64,000 nucleotides of DNA from NCBI GenBank assembly GCA_934623575.1, contig CAKTVL010000002.1:77033-141032 (forward strand). The letters run 5' to 3'. This stretch comes from an uncultured Oscillospiraceae bacterium (GTDB taxonomy: Bacteria; Bacillota; Clostridia; Oscillospirales; Oscillospiraceae). The position numbers and the translations under genes are program-made. This document shows positions 26,890 to 36,530 of this stretch, piece by piece (within the stretch, counting starts at the first letter, position 1; every line of letters starts with the position of its first letter). The notes under the pieces were generated by a model. The model did no database searches. It was given only the letters and a program-made list of their open reading frames with translations, and was not told where the DNA came from.

Positions 26890-26918
26890 ATAATAGCACA
26901 CTCTCCCCGCGATTGCAA
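26890..26918 (-). promoter_or_regulatory. Promoter of rpmE
   Basis: TTGCAA (26918-26913) and TATTAT (26895-26890) with a 17-base spacer on the minus strand, just after the end of addA. Confidence 0.75.
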
Positions 26919-26934
26919 GCATTTTTCGCAATTT

Positions 26935-29900
26935 TCACAAAGAAATTTCCTCGCCGCAGGCAAAGAAGTACAATATCCGCTCCCGCACCGGTCTTTCCAG
27001 TATCCGTTCCAGTGCCCCGGCGTAGGCGTCCAGCTGCGTCCGGTACGCCTCCGCCCGCTGCGGCGCTTCCGCCGCCGTCACCCGGTCGGTCTTGAAGTCC
27101 ACCACCGCCAGGCCCTCCGGCGTCTGGAATACGCAGTCCGCCACGCCCTGCAGCAGCATCTCCTCCCCCGCAGCCGCCGGGTCGTAGATGGCCGCATCCG
27201 TCAGCAGCGCGAAGCGATACTCCCGCCACACCTGCGGCGCGCGGCGTATCCGCTCCGCCAGCGGCGACGCCAGAAAGCGCACCAGCGCCGGTATGTCCAG
27301 CGCCGCCGCCTGCTCCGGCGTCAGCAGCCGCTGCGCCGTCAGCGTCTCCGCCGCGGCGCGCACCGCCTCCGGCTCCGCCGCCGTGTCCGCAGGCAGGAAC
27401 TGCATCATCAGATGCATGGCCGTGCCCCGCTCCGCGCCGGTCAGCCCGTGCCTTTCCTGCATGAACCGCGGCTTCTCCGGCGCGGCGGTCCGCCGGGGCG
27501 GCAGCGTCCCCTCTGCGATCTCCTGGTCGATGGCCCGCCCCTTCAGCTGGGTGGCCGTCACCTTGGAGGGCGTCGCCGCGGCCGCATCGTGACCATACCG
27601 AAAGGCCAACGCCGCCTCGTCCGGCCGCACGTCCGGCGCCTGCGCAGCCGTTTCCTCCGCCGGCGCCGCCGCGTCCCCGTCCTCTCCGCCGCTGATGTGG
27701 TGCAGCCGCACCACCAGGCCCTCCGGGCCGTCCGTCAGCACCGCCGGGCGCATCCCCGTCTCGGCGTGGAACTCCCCCGCCTGCCGGGTGTTCAGCAGCG
27801 CCAGCAGCAGCCAGTCGCCGGGGCGCTCCGCCGCCGCCACCGCCTCCGGCGGCACCGGCAGCGCCGCCATGGCGCACAGCTCCTCCAGATGCTTCCCCGG
27901 ATTCCGCCGGGAACACACCATGATCAGCTTCTCCTGCGCCCGGGTCATGGCCACATACAGGATGCGCAGCTCCTCGGCCTTGGCCTCCCGCTCCAGCGTC
28001 AGCGCCAGCGCCGTTTTGGACACGGTCACATACCGCAGCCGCCGCTCGCGCTCCACCCGCTCTGCGCCCACCCCCAGCTGGGGGTGCACCAGCACGGCGC
28101 TGTCCGTGCTCTGGTTTTTGAATTTTCTGTTCAGATCCGCCAGGAATACCACCGGGAACTCCAGGCCCTTGGACCGATGCACACTCATGATGCGCACGCC
28201 CCCCGCCGCCCGCGCGGCGGTGATGTCCGGCGCGCTGTCCTTTTCCAGCAGCTGCCGCAGGTGGCTCACGCAGTCGAAAAGTCCCGTCCTTCCCCCCTGC
28301 ACCAGCCGCTGCACGTAGTCGTACAGCGCCGTCAGCCGCGCCTGCCGCGCGCCGCCGTCCTCCATGGCGCCGAAGATGGCCTGCACCCGGCACCGGTCAT
28401 AGATATACCACAGCAGCTTGTCCGCGGACATCTCCCGCGCCACCTGCCGCAGCTCCTCCAGCAGCGTCAGGAACGCCTGCGTGTCCGCGCTCTCGTCCCG
28501 CCGCAGCGCCTCGTAGTAGTCCCCCTCCGGCTGTAAGGCCCGTATCTCCGCCAGCCGGTCGGCGCTCATGCCCACCAGCGGCGAGCGCAGCACCGCGATC
28601 AGCGGCACGTCCTGCCGCGGATTGTCCACGATCTCCAGCAGCGACAGCACCACCGCCACCTCCATGGCGGCGAAAAAGTCCTCGCTCTCCCCGCCGTCGC
28701 AGGGGATGCCCTCCCGCTCCAGCGCCGCGGTGAACGCCGCCAGCCGCGCGCTGGGCGAGCGCATCAATATCACGATGTCCTCCGGCTCCACCGGCCGCAT
28801 CCCGCCGTCCGCGCCCCGGACGGTGAACCCCTCGTCCAGCATCCGCCGTATGCGCCGGGCCACGAACCGCGCCTCCGCCTCCACCGGGTCGAACCGCTCG
28901 TCCTTCGTGTCCTCCACGCTGAGGTAGTGGAGCTCCACCTCCCGCGCCGCCTCCGGATAGTATGTCGCCCCGAAGTGCAGATACTGCTCCTCCGTATAAT
29001 CCAGCTCGCCCATTTCCCGGGACATGATGGCCGCGAACACGAAATTCGTGGCGTCCAGCACCTCCCGCCGGGAGCGGAAGTTGCGGCTCAGCACCCGCCG
29101 CCGGGGCTGCCCCGGCTGTGCCTTTTCCGCGTCGGCATAGGCCCTGAACTCTCCCAGAAATATCTTCGGCTCCGCCAGCCGGAACCGGTAGATGCTCTGC
29201 TTCACGTCGCCCACGGTGAAGATATTCTCCCCCCGCCGCGAGATCGCCCGGAAGATCCAGTTCTGCACCTCGTTGGTGTCCTGATACTCGTCCACCATGA
29301 TCTCCCGGTACCGCTGTGACACCTGCTCCCCCAGCTCCGTGGGCGTCCCGTCGGGCCGCACCAGCAGCTGCACGGCATAGTGCTCCTGGTCGGAGAAATC
29401 CATGGCGTTCCGCCTTACCTTCTCCGCCCGGAACCGCCGGTCGAACGCCTCCGTCAGGTGCAGCAGCGCCCGCATGGCCGGCGCGATGGCCCGCAGGTCG
29501 TCCAGCGCCTCCGTCTCCGTGGTCTGATACGGCGCAGCCAGCTTCTCCGCCTCCGCCTTGCACCTCTTCCACACCGCCTGCGCGGCGTTTTTTATCTCTT
29601 CATAGCCTTCCCCCCGCACGCTGCCCAGTCTCCCCGGCTTGGACCACACCCGTCCCATGGCGTCCCAGCCCTCCTGCGCCGCCGTCTCATAGCCCCGCAG
29701 CATGGCCGCCGCCTCCAGGAACCGCTCCGCATAGGCCTTGTACACCTTCTCGCAGTCCGCCATTTCCTCCACGGCCCGCTCCAGCTGCCCGGCCCAATAG
29801 CCCGCGCGGCGCACCGTGTCCTCCATGATGGTCCGGCCGTACACGCTGTCGCTCAGCCGCTCCGGCAGGTCCGACCAGCTCTCCGCCGCCTTCTCCATCC

Positions 29901-30495
29901 ACCGGTCCGGGTAGGGATGGCTCTGCAGCTTTCCGTGCAGCTCCGGCACCAGCTCCGCCAGCGTCCGGTCGTCCCGACCGAAGCCCAGCGTGTCCGCCAG
30001 CAGCCGTCCGCCCTCGTCCCCCTGCTCGATCCGCTGGTAGAACGCCTCCAGCGTGTCCGCCAGCGCCCGCTCCTTCAGCGCGTCCGCCTCCGCCTCGTCC
30101 AGTATCCGGAAATCCGGCGTCAAACTCCGCCCCGCCACCGGCTCCAGCAGGTGGATGTGCTCCCGCAGCAGTCCCGCGCAGAAGCCGTCCACCGTCTTGA
30201 TGTCCGCCTGATACACCCGGAACATCTGCTGCCGCAGATGCCCGTTCTCCGGGTCCTCCGCCACCCGCCGAGCCAGCTCCGCGGCCAGCTTCGTCCGCAG
30301 CTCGGCCGCCGCCGCCCGTGTGAACGTGATAATGAGGAAGTCGTCGATGTGGCAGCGCTCCTCCGCCATATAGTCGAACACCCGCTCCACCAGCACCTTC
30401 GTCTTGCCGGAGCCGGCAGCGGCGGACACCAGCAGCCTGCCGTCCCGGTCCTCCACCGTTTTCAGCTGTTCTGTGGTCAGCTCCTCCTTAGCCAC
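26935..30495 (-). CDS. addA: ATP-dependent helicase/nuclease subunit A (AddA)
   Basis: 1186 residues. UvrD-type superfamily-1 helicase with Walker A VSAAAGSGKTKVLVERV (about 24-40), motif II VDEYQDTNEVQ, and motif IV-VI stretches such as MSVHRSKGLEFPVVF and YVAMTRAQEKL. The C-terminal RecB-type nuclease motif VVDFKTDRV is present, so both AddAB nucleases appear intact. With AddB it resects double-strand breaks for RecA and reads Chi-like sites. It overlaps addB by eight bases. Confidence 0.97.
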   Translation of the reverse strand: MAKEELTTEQLKTVEDRDGRLLVSAAAGSGKTKVLVERVFDYMAEERCHIDDFLIITFTRAAAAELRTKLAAELARRVAEDPENGHLRQQMFRVYQADIKTVDGFCAGLLREHIHLLEPVAGRSLTPDFRILDEAEADALKERALADTLEAFYQRIEQGDEGGRLLADTLGFGRDDRTLAELVPELHGKLQSHPYPDRWMEKAAESWSDLPERLSDSVYGRTIMEDTVRRAGYWAGQLERAVEEMADCEKVYKAYAERFLEAAAMLRGYETAAQEGWDAMGRVWSKPGRLGSVRGEGYEEIKNAAQAVWKRCKAEAEKLAAPYQTTETEALDDLRAIAPAMRALLHLTEAFDRRFRAEKVRRNAMDFSDQEHYAVQLLVRPDGTPTELGEQVSQRYREIMVDEYQDTNEVQNWIFRAISRRGENIFTVGDVKQSIYRFRLAEPKIFLGEFRAYADAEKAQPGQPRRRVLSRNFRSRREVLDATNFVFAAIMSREMGELDYTEEQYLHFGATYYPEAAREVELHYLSVEDTKDERFDPVEAEARFVARRIRRMLDEGFTVRGADGGMRPVEPEDIVILMRSPSARLAAFTAALEREGIPCDGGESEDFFAAMEVAVVLSLLEIVDNPRQDVPLIAVLRSPLVGMSADRLAEIRALQPEGDYYEALRRDESADTQAFLTLLEELRQVAREMSADKLLWYIYDRCRVQAIFGAMEDGGARQARLTALYDYVQRLVQGGRTGLFDCVSHLRQLLEKDSAPDITAARAAGGVRIMSVHRSKGLEFPVVFLADLNRKFKNQSTDSAVLVHPQLGVGAERVERERRLRYVTVSKTALALTLEREAKAEELRILYVAMTRAQEKLIMVCSRRNPGKHLEELCAMAALPVPPEAVAAAERPGDWLLLALLNTRQAGEFHAETGMRPAVLTDGPEGLVVRLHHISGGEDGDAAAPAEETAAQAPDVRPDEAALAFRYGHDAAAATPSKVTATQLKGRAIDQEIAEGTLPPRRTAAPEKPRFMQERHGLTGAERGTAMHLMMQFLPADTAAEPEAVRAAAETLTAQRLLTPEQAAALDIPALVRFLASPLAERIRRAPQVWREYRFALLTDAAIYDPAAAGEEMLLQGVADCVFQTPEGLAVVDFKTDRVTAAEAPQRAEAYRTQLDAYAGALERILERPVRERILYFFACGEEISL

Positions 30496-33400
30496 GCTCC
30501 GTCACCTCCTTGTCCGCCAGCTGCCAGAAGTCCTCCGGCGTCGTTTTCTTCGTATACCGCGGCTTGTCCCGCTTCTCGTCGAACCAGCAGGCCGACGCAA
30601 AGGGGCACCAGTCGCAGGCGCTCTCCTGCGGCCCCCGGCAGTAGGGGTCCGCGTCGATGTTGCCGCCGCCCAGCTCCCGGGCCGCCTGCCGCAGCAGGCT
30701 GTCCACATACCGCCCCATTTTTCCCATCTGCGCCGTGTCCGCCAGCACACAGCCCGCTCCGCCGCCCTTTTTCACCGCCGCCGGCAGATAGCACGGCTCC
30801 TCCAGCGCGCTGTGCTCCATGGCCGTCAGCACCTCCGGGTCGGACAGCACCATGCCCGTCCGCTGCAATTCCTTCTGCAGCTTCTTTTTCAGGGCCTCCG
30901 GCGCGATGGCCCTGTCCCCCCGGCATATCACGTCCCGCGCCGGCAGATACAGCACCCCCGCCGGCTCCACCGGCATGCCGAAATACTTCCCGCCGTGGCG
31001 CTGCAGGGCGAACAGATACAGCAGCATCTGTATCCCCAGCCCGTACCGCACGTCCGCCAGGTCGAAGCTCTTCCTCCCGGTCTTATAGTCCACCACCCGC
31101 AGATACAGCCTGCCGTCCTTCAGCCAGCCGTCCACCCGGTCCACCTTTCCGGTGACGGACAGCGTGGTGTCCCCCGCCGTCACCGTGATGGCCGGCATCT
31201 GCCCGTTCCGCCCGCCGAAGCCCAGTTCAAAGGCCAGCGGCCGGAAATCCGAGCTGTCCAGCTCGTCCAGCACGTTCTCCACGATCATCAGCGCCGTCTC
31301 CCGCAGCCGGGAGAACAGATACCGGAACCGCGCCGACTTCTCGCCGTAGCCGTCGATGACCGCCTGGGCGTACTCCTCCGTGTACCGCCGCACCATGGCC
31401 GCCAGCGCCGGCCGCTCCGGCCGCCGTCCCAGCCGCTCCACGTCCCGCAGGACGTTCTCCAGCAGATAGTGGATGAACGTGCCCACCTCCGGCGCCTGGA
31501 AATCCGCCCTGGTCCGCTCCTTGGCCCGCAGGCCGTACTCCATGAAGTAGCCGAAGTGACAGCTCTTCATCCTGTCCAGCCGCGAGGCGGACATGGCCAC
31601 CGTGCTGCCGTACAGGCTCCGCACCGCGCCGGGGGACAGTCGTCCCCGGCCCATGGCCCGGGCCGCCGCCATTTTCTCCAGCGTCTCCGCCTCTCCCCGC
31701 TCCCGGAAATACCGCCACAGCGCCCCGTCGGGCCGCTGCGCCGCCAGTGCCAGCGCCGCCGCGGGCAGCTCCCTGCGGTACGCGCCGTCCTCCCGCTGCA
31801 CCTCCACACCGGGAAACAGCCTGCGGATGCGCTCCACCACAAAGGACGGCAGCAGCTTCGCGCCGCTCTCGTCCCCCACGCACCAGGACACCGTCAGCGC
31901 CTCCGTGGGCTGGGCCAGCGCCGCATAGATGTTCTGCAATTCGTTGCTCAGCGGGTCGAAGGTGGCGTCCGACAGCAATATCCCCTGCTGCTGCAATATC
32001 TCCCGCTCCTGCCCGTCCAGTATCCCGCCTGGCTTCTCCACCGTGGGCAGCACATGGTCGTTGGCCCCCAGCAAAAACAGATACTTCACCGTGTGCCGGT
32101 CGTTGCGGGTCAGCGGACTGACCTTCACCTGGTCCAGCGTGGCCGGGATGGTGGCCACCGCGTACTGGCTCAGCGTCAGCCGCAGCAGCCGCGCGAACTC
32201 GTCCCCGTCCACCTCCGTGTCGCCCAGCAGCTCCACGAACTGGTCCAGCACGCCGCAGAAGATGCGCCACAGCTGGGCGTACTCCTCCGCCGCCTGCACC
32301 TGTCCCTGCTCCAGCAGCTCCTTTTCCCGCCGTTCCAGCACGCCGGGCGTCCCGGCGTCCTCCGCGAACCTGTAAAGCACTTCCGCCTTACCCCGCACGG
32401 TTTTATTGGCTTTCATTCCTTCGCTCAGGGGTAAAAACAGCGCGCGCACCTTCCGCCGCACGTCGTTGATCCGCTCCAGTTGCTCCCGGCGATAGGCGGT
32501 CATCTCCCCGCTGTAGCCGTCCGGGTCCGCCGTCCAGTCCCGGTCCCTCAGCCACATGCTGCCCCGTATCTCCCAGCGGATGACGTAGTTTTCCAGCAGG
32601 TCGCACTCCGCCTCCGTCAGCTCCGTCATGCCGGTCTTGAGACACCGGAACACGTCCTCATACTCGAACCCGCCTGTCACCGCGTCCACGGCGGACAGCA
32701 GCAGCGTCAGCACCGGCTGCTGCAAAATGTCGCTTCTCCGGCTGATGTACGCCGGTATGCCGTCCCGGCGGAACACCGCCTCCAGCAGCGGGCCGTACAC
32801 CTCCATATTCCGCGCCGCCACAGCCATATCCCGCCAGCGGATGCCCCTTTGCGCCAGCCGCCGCAGCTGTGCCGACACATACTCCACCTCGGAGTGGGCC
32901 GTGTGGGCCTGATACAGCGCGATAGGCGCGTCCTCCCCCTGCCAGGGCTCCTCCGCGCCGAAAAAGTGCTTTTCCAAATGCGCAAGCGCTGTGCCGCCAT
33001 CTCTGACAAGGTTTTCCACTTCACACCTGCACCGCTCATTTTTCGCAAGTCTCTTCAGCCTCTGCCGCTGCTGCACGCCGTTGCGGAACAGCTGCGGGTC
33101 GCTGTCGTCCCCCAGCAGCGTCACCGTCACGCTGTTGGCCTGCCGCAGCGCTGTCGCAATGATGTCCTCCTCCGTCCGGTTGAAGTAGGAGAACCCGTCG
33201 ATATAGACGTCCTTCCCCGTCAGATACCCGGCCTCCGGCAGCGCGTCGCACAGCTTCTGCACCCTGGAGCGGGCGTCATGCCCACCGCCGTGCAGCCGCG
33301 CGTCGTAGGCGCCGAACAGCAGCGCCGTGGAGCGCAGCTTGTCCCCCGCCGCCCCCGGAACGTCCTTCACCTGCTGCATCAGCAGTTCCGGCGCGATCTG

Positions 33401-33787
33401 ATACGCGTACAGCTCGTCCGCCAGCGCCACCAGCTCCCGCAGGAACGCCGGCCGCTGGGACGGCCGTGAGAACACCGTCAGGTACGACGACACGTCCTGC
33501 AGCGCCTTTCGCATGGTCAATATCTTTCCGCCGTTGTCCAGCGTGATGTCCGCCAATCCCCCGGCCTGGGCCAGCACCCGGGTGGCCAGGCTCTGGAAGC
33601 TCAGCACCTCCGCGTCCCGGCTGGCAGTGTCCCCCAGCGCCCGGCAGAGATCCAGCTCCGCCTCGTGGGTGGCGTGCTCCGGCACCAGCAGCACCTGCTG
33701 CCGCTGCGCCCGCCGCGCCGCGATGGTCTCCAGCACCTGTTTACTTTTTCCCGCGCCGGCCCGGCCCGTGATGATCCGCAGCTCCAC
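30488..33787 (-). CDS. addB: ATP-dependent nuclease subunit B (AddB)
   Basis: 1099 residues from GTG 33787, which has GGGGAGGTGG at good spacing; an ATG 24 codons upstream lacks one and its extension resembles nothing. P-loop ITGRAGAGKSKQV opens the protein. The C-terminal nuclease core VVDYKTGRKSFDL and the iron-sulfur cysteines (CRGPQESACDWCPFASAC near the end, with an earlier partner Cys) are intact. The 4Fe-4S cluster stabilises the nuclease domain. First gene of addBA; the extended -10 box TGGTATAGT lies about 40 bases upstream. Confidence 0.96.
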   Translation of the reverse strand: MELRIITGRAGAGKSKQVLETIAARRAQRQQVLLVPEHATHEAELDLCRALGDTASRDAEVLSFQSLATRVLAQAGGLADITLDNGGKILTMRKALQDVSSYLTVFSRPSQRPAFLRELVALADELYAYQIAPELLMQQVKDVPGAAGDKLRSTALLFGAYDARLHGGGHDARSRVQKLCDALPEAGYLTGKDVYIDGFSYFNRTEEDIIATALRQANSVTVTLLGDDSDPQLFRNGVQQRQRLKRLAKNERCRCEVENLVRDGGTALAHLEKHFFGAEEPWQGEDAPIALYQAHTAHSEVEYVSAQLRRLAQRGIRWRDMAVAARNMEVYGPLLEAVFRRDGIPAYISRRSDILQQPVLTLLLSAVDAVTGGFEYEDVFRCLKTGMTELTEAECDLLENYVIRWEIRGSMWLRDRDWTADPDGYSGEMTAYRREQLERINDVRRKVRALFLPLSEGMKANKTVRGKAEVLYRFAEDAGTPGVLERREKELLEQGQVQAAEEYAQLWRIFCGVLDQFVELLGDTEVDGDEFARLLRLTLSQYAVATIPATLDQVKVSPLTRNDRHTVKYLFLLGANDHVLPTVEKPGGILDGQEREILQQQGILLSDATFDPLSNELQNIYAALAQPTEALTVSWCVGDESGAKLLPSFVVERIRRLFPGVEVQREDGAYRRELPAAALALAAQRPDGALWRYFRERGEAETLEKMAAARAMGRGRLSPGAVRSLYGSTVAMSASRLDRMKSCHFGYFMEYGLRAKERTRADFQAPEVGTFIHYLLENVLRDVERLGRRPERPALAAMVRRYTEEYAQAVIDGYGEKSARFRYLFSRLRETALMIVENVLDELDSSDFRPLAFELGFGGRNGQMPAITVTAGDTTLSVTGKVDRVDGWLKDGRLYLRVVDYKTGRKSFDLADVRYGLGIQMLLYLFALQRHGGKYFGMPVEPAGVLYLPARDVICRGDRAIAPEALKKKLQKELQRTGMVLSDPEVLTAMEHSALEEPCYLPAAVKKGGGAGCVLADTAQMGKMGRYVDSLLRQAARELGGGNIDADPYCRGPQESACDWCPFASACWFDEKRDKPRYTKKTTPEDFWQLADKEVTERG

Positions 33788-33865
33788 TGCGCCACCTCCC
33801 CAGTTTTTCCTCTTGCGTCTTTTATCCCCACTATACCAGAAACGCCCGGAAAAATCCACCTTTTG

Positions 33866-33900
33866 ACAAAGACCGCCCGGACAAAATGTCCGGGCGGTCT
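33866..33900 (-). terminator. Terminator of the metal importer/XdhC operon
   Basis: 14-base perfect stem AGACCGCCCGGACA (arms 33887-33900 and 33870-33883) with an AAA/TTT loop, followed by TTTGTC on the minus strand. Short T tract, so efficiency is uncertain. Confidence 0.75.
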
Positions 33901-33911
33901 CCGTATCCTGT

Positions 33912-34421
33912 TCACTTGTGCCGTATGCAGCCGTTGTCCCACCGCAGCTCTTGCCGCAGCGCGTCCCGGTTTTCCGGTGTCACCGTCACCACCCGCACCC
34001 GCGGGTGCAACGCCACCGCCCGGAGAAACGGCGTCTCCGCCTTCTGCAATACCCCCAGCACCGGCAGCTCGCCGTCCAGTGCCGACAGCACCGCCGCGCA
34101 GAATCTCTCCGCGCCGGACTCCCCCGGCCCCAGCTCGTCCATCAGCAGCACGTCGCCGCTGCGGTCCGCCAGCGCATCCACGCCCAGCGTCTCAAACCGC
34201 GCCGGGTCGTATTTTCCGCAGTAAAACAGCAGGTTCTCCGCCGCCGGCGTCCCGCCCACGGCGGGCAGCAGATGCACCGACGGCCGCTCCAGCACCCCCT
34301 CCACCCGGGCCGTGCGGAACCCGCAGGGGCTGTGCCCCTGCAAAAGCTGCCGCACCAGCGTAGACTTCCCCACGCCCTTCTCCCCGGTGAGGAACAGGTG
34401 CTCAGTGCATGGGGCAGCCAT
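33912..34421 (-). CDS. THEP1-like nucleoside-triphosphatase
   Basis: 169 residues: Walker A LTGEKGVGKSTLVRQL (about 11-26), GFRTARVEG and Walker B VLLMDELGPGE, the layout of the NTPase family PF03266 (THEP1/YCR-type). The start lies inside the xdhC 3' end (20-base overlap). Members occur beside molybdenum-enzyme maturation genes; hydrolysing NTPs to assist cofactor insertion is a possible role but not shown. Confidence 0.8.
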   Translation of the reverse strand: MAAPCTEHLFLTGEKGVGKSTLVRQLLQGHSPCGFRTARVEGVLERPSVHLLPAVGGTPAAENLLFYCGKYDPARFETLGVDALADRSGDVLLMDELGPGESGAERFCAAVLSALDGELPVLGVLQKAETPFLRAVALHPRVRVVTVTPENRDALRQELRWDNGCIRHK

Positions 34422-35370
34422 GCTTCACCTCGCCTGCCGCCTCGCGCCGGGTGGCGCGGACGCAGATCATCTCCCCGGCGATGGACACCGCGATCTCCTC
34501 CGGCGTCACCGCCTTGATGGCGGTGCCCACCGGCGTGTGCACGAAGTCGATCTTCTCCTGCGGTATCCCCGCGTCCCGCAGCCGCTGGCTGACGTAGGCC
34601 GTCTTTTTCCATGACCCGATGACGCCCACATAGGCCGTCTCCTGCCGCAGCACCTGTTCCTCCGCCTGAAAGTCGTGCTCATGGCCGTTGGTCATGATCA
34701 CCACATAGTCCTCCGGCGTCAGCATCAGGTACTCCCCGATCCTCTCGAAGCTGCCGCATATCGTCTCGTCCGCCTGGGGGAAATTCTCGCGGGTGGCAAA
34801 GCCCTCCCGGTCGTCCATGACCACCGGCCGGAACCCCACCGTGCGCAGCAGCGGCACCAGCGCCCGGGCGATGTGCCCCGCGCCGAAGATGACCGCCCGC
34901 TCGCCCACCGGCAGCTCCATGGAGAACACCCCTTCTCCGCCGTCCTGCTCGTCGGTGACACGGGGCAGCGCCCCATCCAGCGGCAGCGCCAGCCAGCCGG
35001 GAACGCGCTTGCGCACCCGGTGCAGCACCTCCGCCGCCAGCGCGTCCCAGCCGCTCTCCGCCAGATACGCCGGCGTGAACAGCACCGTCACATCGCCGCC
35101 GCAGGCCATGCCCAGCTCGCCGTCCCGGCTGAGCTTGAACTCCTTCACCGCGGGGATCTCCTCCCCGCCCAGCATGGTCTGGGCCATCTGTATGGACCGC
35201 AGCTCCACCGCGCCGCCGCCGATGGTGCCGGAGAGCAGCCCGTCCTCCCCCACCAGCATCTGGCTCCCCTTGCCCCGGGGCGCGGAGCCGTCGTCCCAGA
35301 CGATGGTGACCAGCACGGCGTCCTTCTGCTTTTCCCGCTGGTAGAGCAGGGTCTGGAAGATGTTGTTCAT
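34402..35370 (-). CDS. xdhC: XdhC/CoxF-family molybdenum cofactor insertion protein
   Basis: 322 residues. N-terminal XdhC/CoxI domain (about 10-75, with GSAPRGKGSQMLV and GTIGGGAVE) and C-terminal Rossmann-like XdhC domain with GAGHIARAL and GVIGSWKKTA. XdhC proteins bind Mo-cofactor, help its sulfuration and hand it to xanthine dehydrogenase-type enzymes. No such hydroxylase is in the window, so its client is elsewhere. It follows the binding-protein gene after a 56-base gap holding a GGGAGCG stem. Confidence 0.87.
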   Translation of the reverse strand: MNNIFQTLLYQREKQKDAVLVTIVWDDGSAPRGKGSQMLVGEDGLLSGTIGGGAVELRSIQMAQTMLGGEEIPAVKEFKLSRDGELGMACGGDVTVLFTPAYLAESGWDALAAEVLHRVRKRVPGWLALPLDGALPRVTDEQDGGEGVFSMELPVGERAVIFGAGHIARALVPLLRTVGFRPVVMDDREGFATRENFPQADETICGSFERIGEYLMLTPEDYVVIMTNGHEHDFQAEEQVLRQETAYVGVIGSWKKTAYVSQRLRDAGIPQEKIDFVHTPVGTAIKAVTPEEIAVSIAGEMICVRATRREAAGEVKHGCPMH

Positions 35371-35426
35371 ATGCGTCTCCTTTCAAAGGCCATAGGGAGC
35401 GACGGTGCCGCTCCCTGTTCGTTTAT

Positions 35427-36530
35427 TCAGCCGGTGGCCTTCACAGCGGGGAGAGAGTTGGCCACCAGCTCGTTATACTGGTCCTCGCTCAGGTCGCAGT
35501 GATAGAACAGTTGGAAATAGGTCTGGGTGACCTCATACATATCATAATCCGCCGCCTCGGGGTACAGGACCTTGGCCATCCACTGCATGCCCAGGATGCG
35601 CTGCACGCTGGGCGGGAAGCCCATCCAGTTATAGGGCCCGAAGGGCACCTCATAGTACTTGCCGTCCTTGATGGCGGGGATGGTCTGCCAGTTCTCGTTG
35701 TCCGCCACGGTGCTGTAAATGCTGCCGGGGGCGAAGAACACGATAGAGGGGTTCCAGTTCAGGATCTGCTCCATGTCCACCTCGTTGCCGGTGCCCTTGC
35801 TGGACGGCTCGTCCACCACGGCCAGATTATTGCATAGCATGTCGATGACCTCAGCGTGATAGGATCCCTTGGCGATGACGTTCAGGCCCTCCTCACCGGT
35901 GACATACAGCACGTCCGCCTTCTCCACGCCGTCCACAATGGCCTTGACGGTATCATAGGCGTTGCGGCAGTAGTCGGCCAGGGCCTGACCCTCGTTGGGC
36001 ATAGCCAGCAGGTCGCTGAGCATGGCATAGGTCTCGTCCATGGTGGCCAGATAGGCGTCAATGTGGACAACGGGGATGCCGGTCTGTTCCTGCAGGCCAT
36101 CCAGGTCCTCCGCAATGCTGTCCTTGGGCTCGCCTACGTCGATGACCACGTCCGGCTCCACCGCCATCAGCGTCTCCAGATTCAGCTCGCCCTTGCCGCC
36201 GTACAACTGGCCCAGCAGGGGCAGGTCCAGATATTTCTGGTCGAAATACCTCTTGGCGGTCTCGTCCCACTCGTTGGCCACGCCCACCATCTTGTCCGGG
36301 GCGATGGCAAACACCACCATCTGGGCCAGCGGGCCGGACACGGCCACCTTCTGGATGTCGGCGGGCACCTTGACCTCACGGCCGCAGGAATCCGTGAACA
36401 CACGGGTGGGCTCGCCCTGGGCGTCCTGCCCCTGGTCCGTCTGATCGGTCTGCTTCTGTCCGCAGGCGAACAGGCTGACGCTCATCACCAGCACCAGCAG
36501 CAGCGCCAGCAGTCTCTTTGCGTTTTTCAT
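35427..36530 (-). CDS. Class III metal/cofactor ABC substrate-binding lipoprotein
   Basis: 367 residues from ATG 36530 (in-frame ATG 22 codons upstream only shadows the methyltransferase). Lipobox SLFAC, then the PF01497 two-lobe domain opening TRVFTDSCGREVKVP, with PDVVIDVG at the hinge and PYNWMGFPPSVQRILGMQW near residue 320. This fold binds iron chelates, cobalamin or, in MolA, molybdate. With xdhC and an NTPase in the same operon molybdate or tungstate is an attractive guess; the sequence does not settle it. Confidence 0.83.
   Translation of the reverse strand: MKNAKRLLALLLVLVMSVSLFACGQKQTDQTDQGQDAQGEPTRVFTDSCGREVKVPADIQKVAVSGPLAQMVVFAIAPDKMVGVANEWDETAKRYFDQKYLDLPLLGQLYGGKGELNLETLMAVEPDVVIDVGEPKDSIAEDLDGLQEQTGIPVVHIDAYLATMDETYAMLSDLLAMPNEGQALADYCRNAYDTVKAIVDGVEKADVLYVTGEEGLNVIAKGSYHAEVIDMLCNNLAVVDEPSSKGTGNEVDMEQILNWNPSIVFFAPGSIYSTVADNENWQTIPAIKDGKYYEVPFGPYNWMGFPPSVQRILGMQWMAKVLYPEAADYDMYEVTQTYFQLFYHCDLSEDQYNELVANSLPAVKATG

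Noticed and set aside
26768..28393. 541-codon minus-strand frame overlapping rpmE and addA
   Set aside because: Out of frame with addA, Gly/Ala-rich translation, and it crosses the rpmE promoter; it is a compositional artefact.
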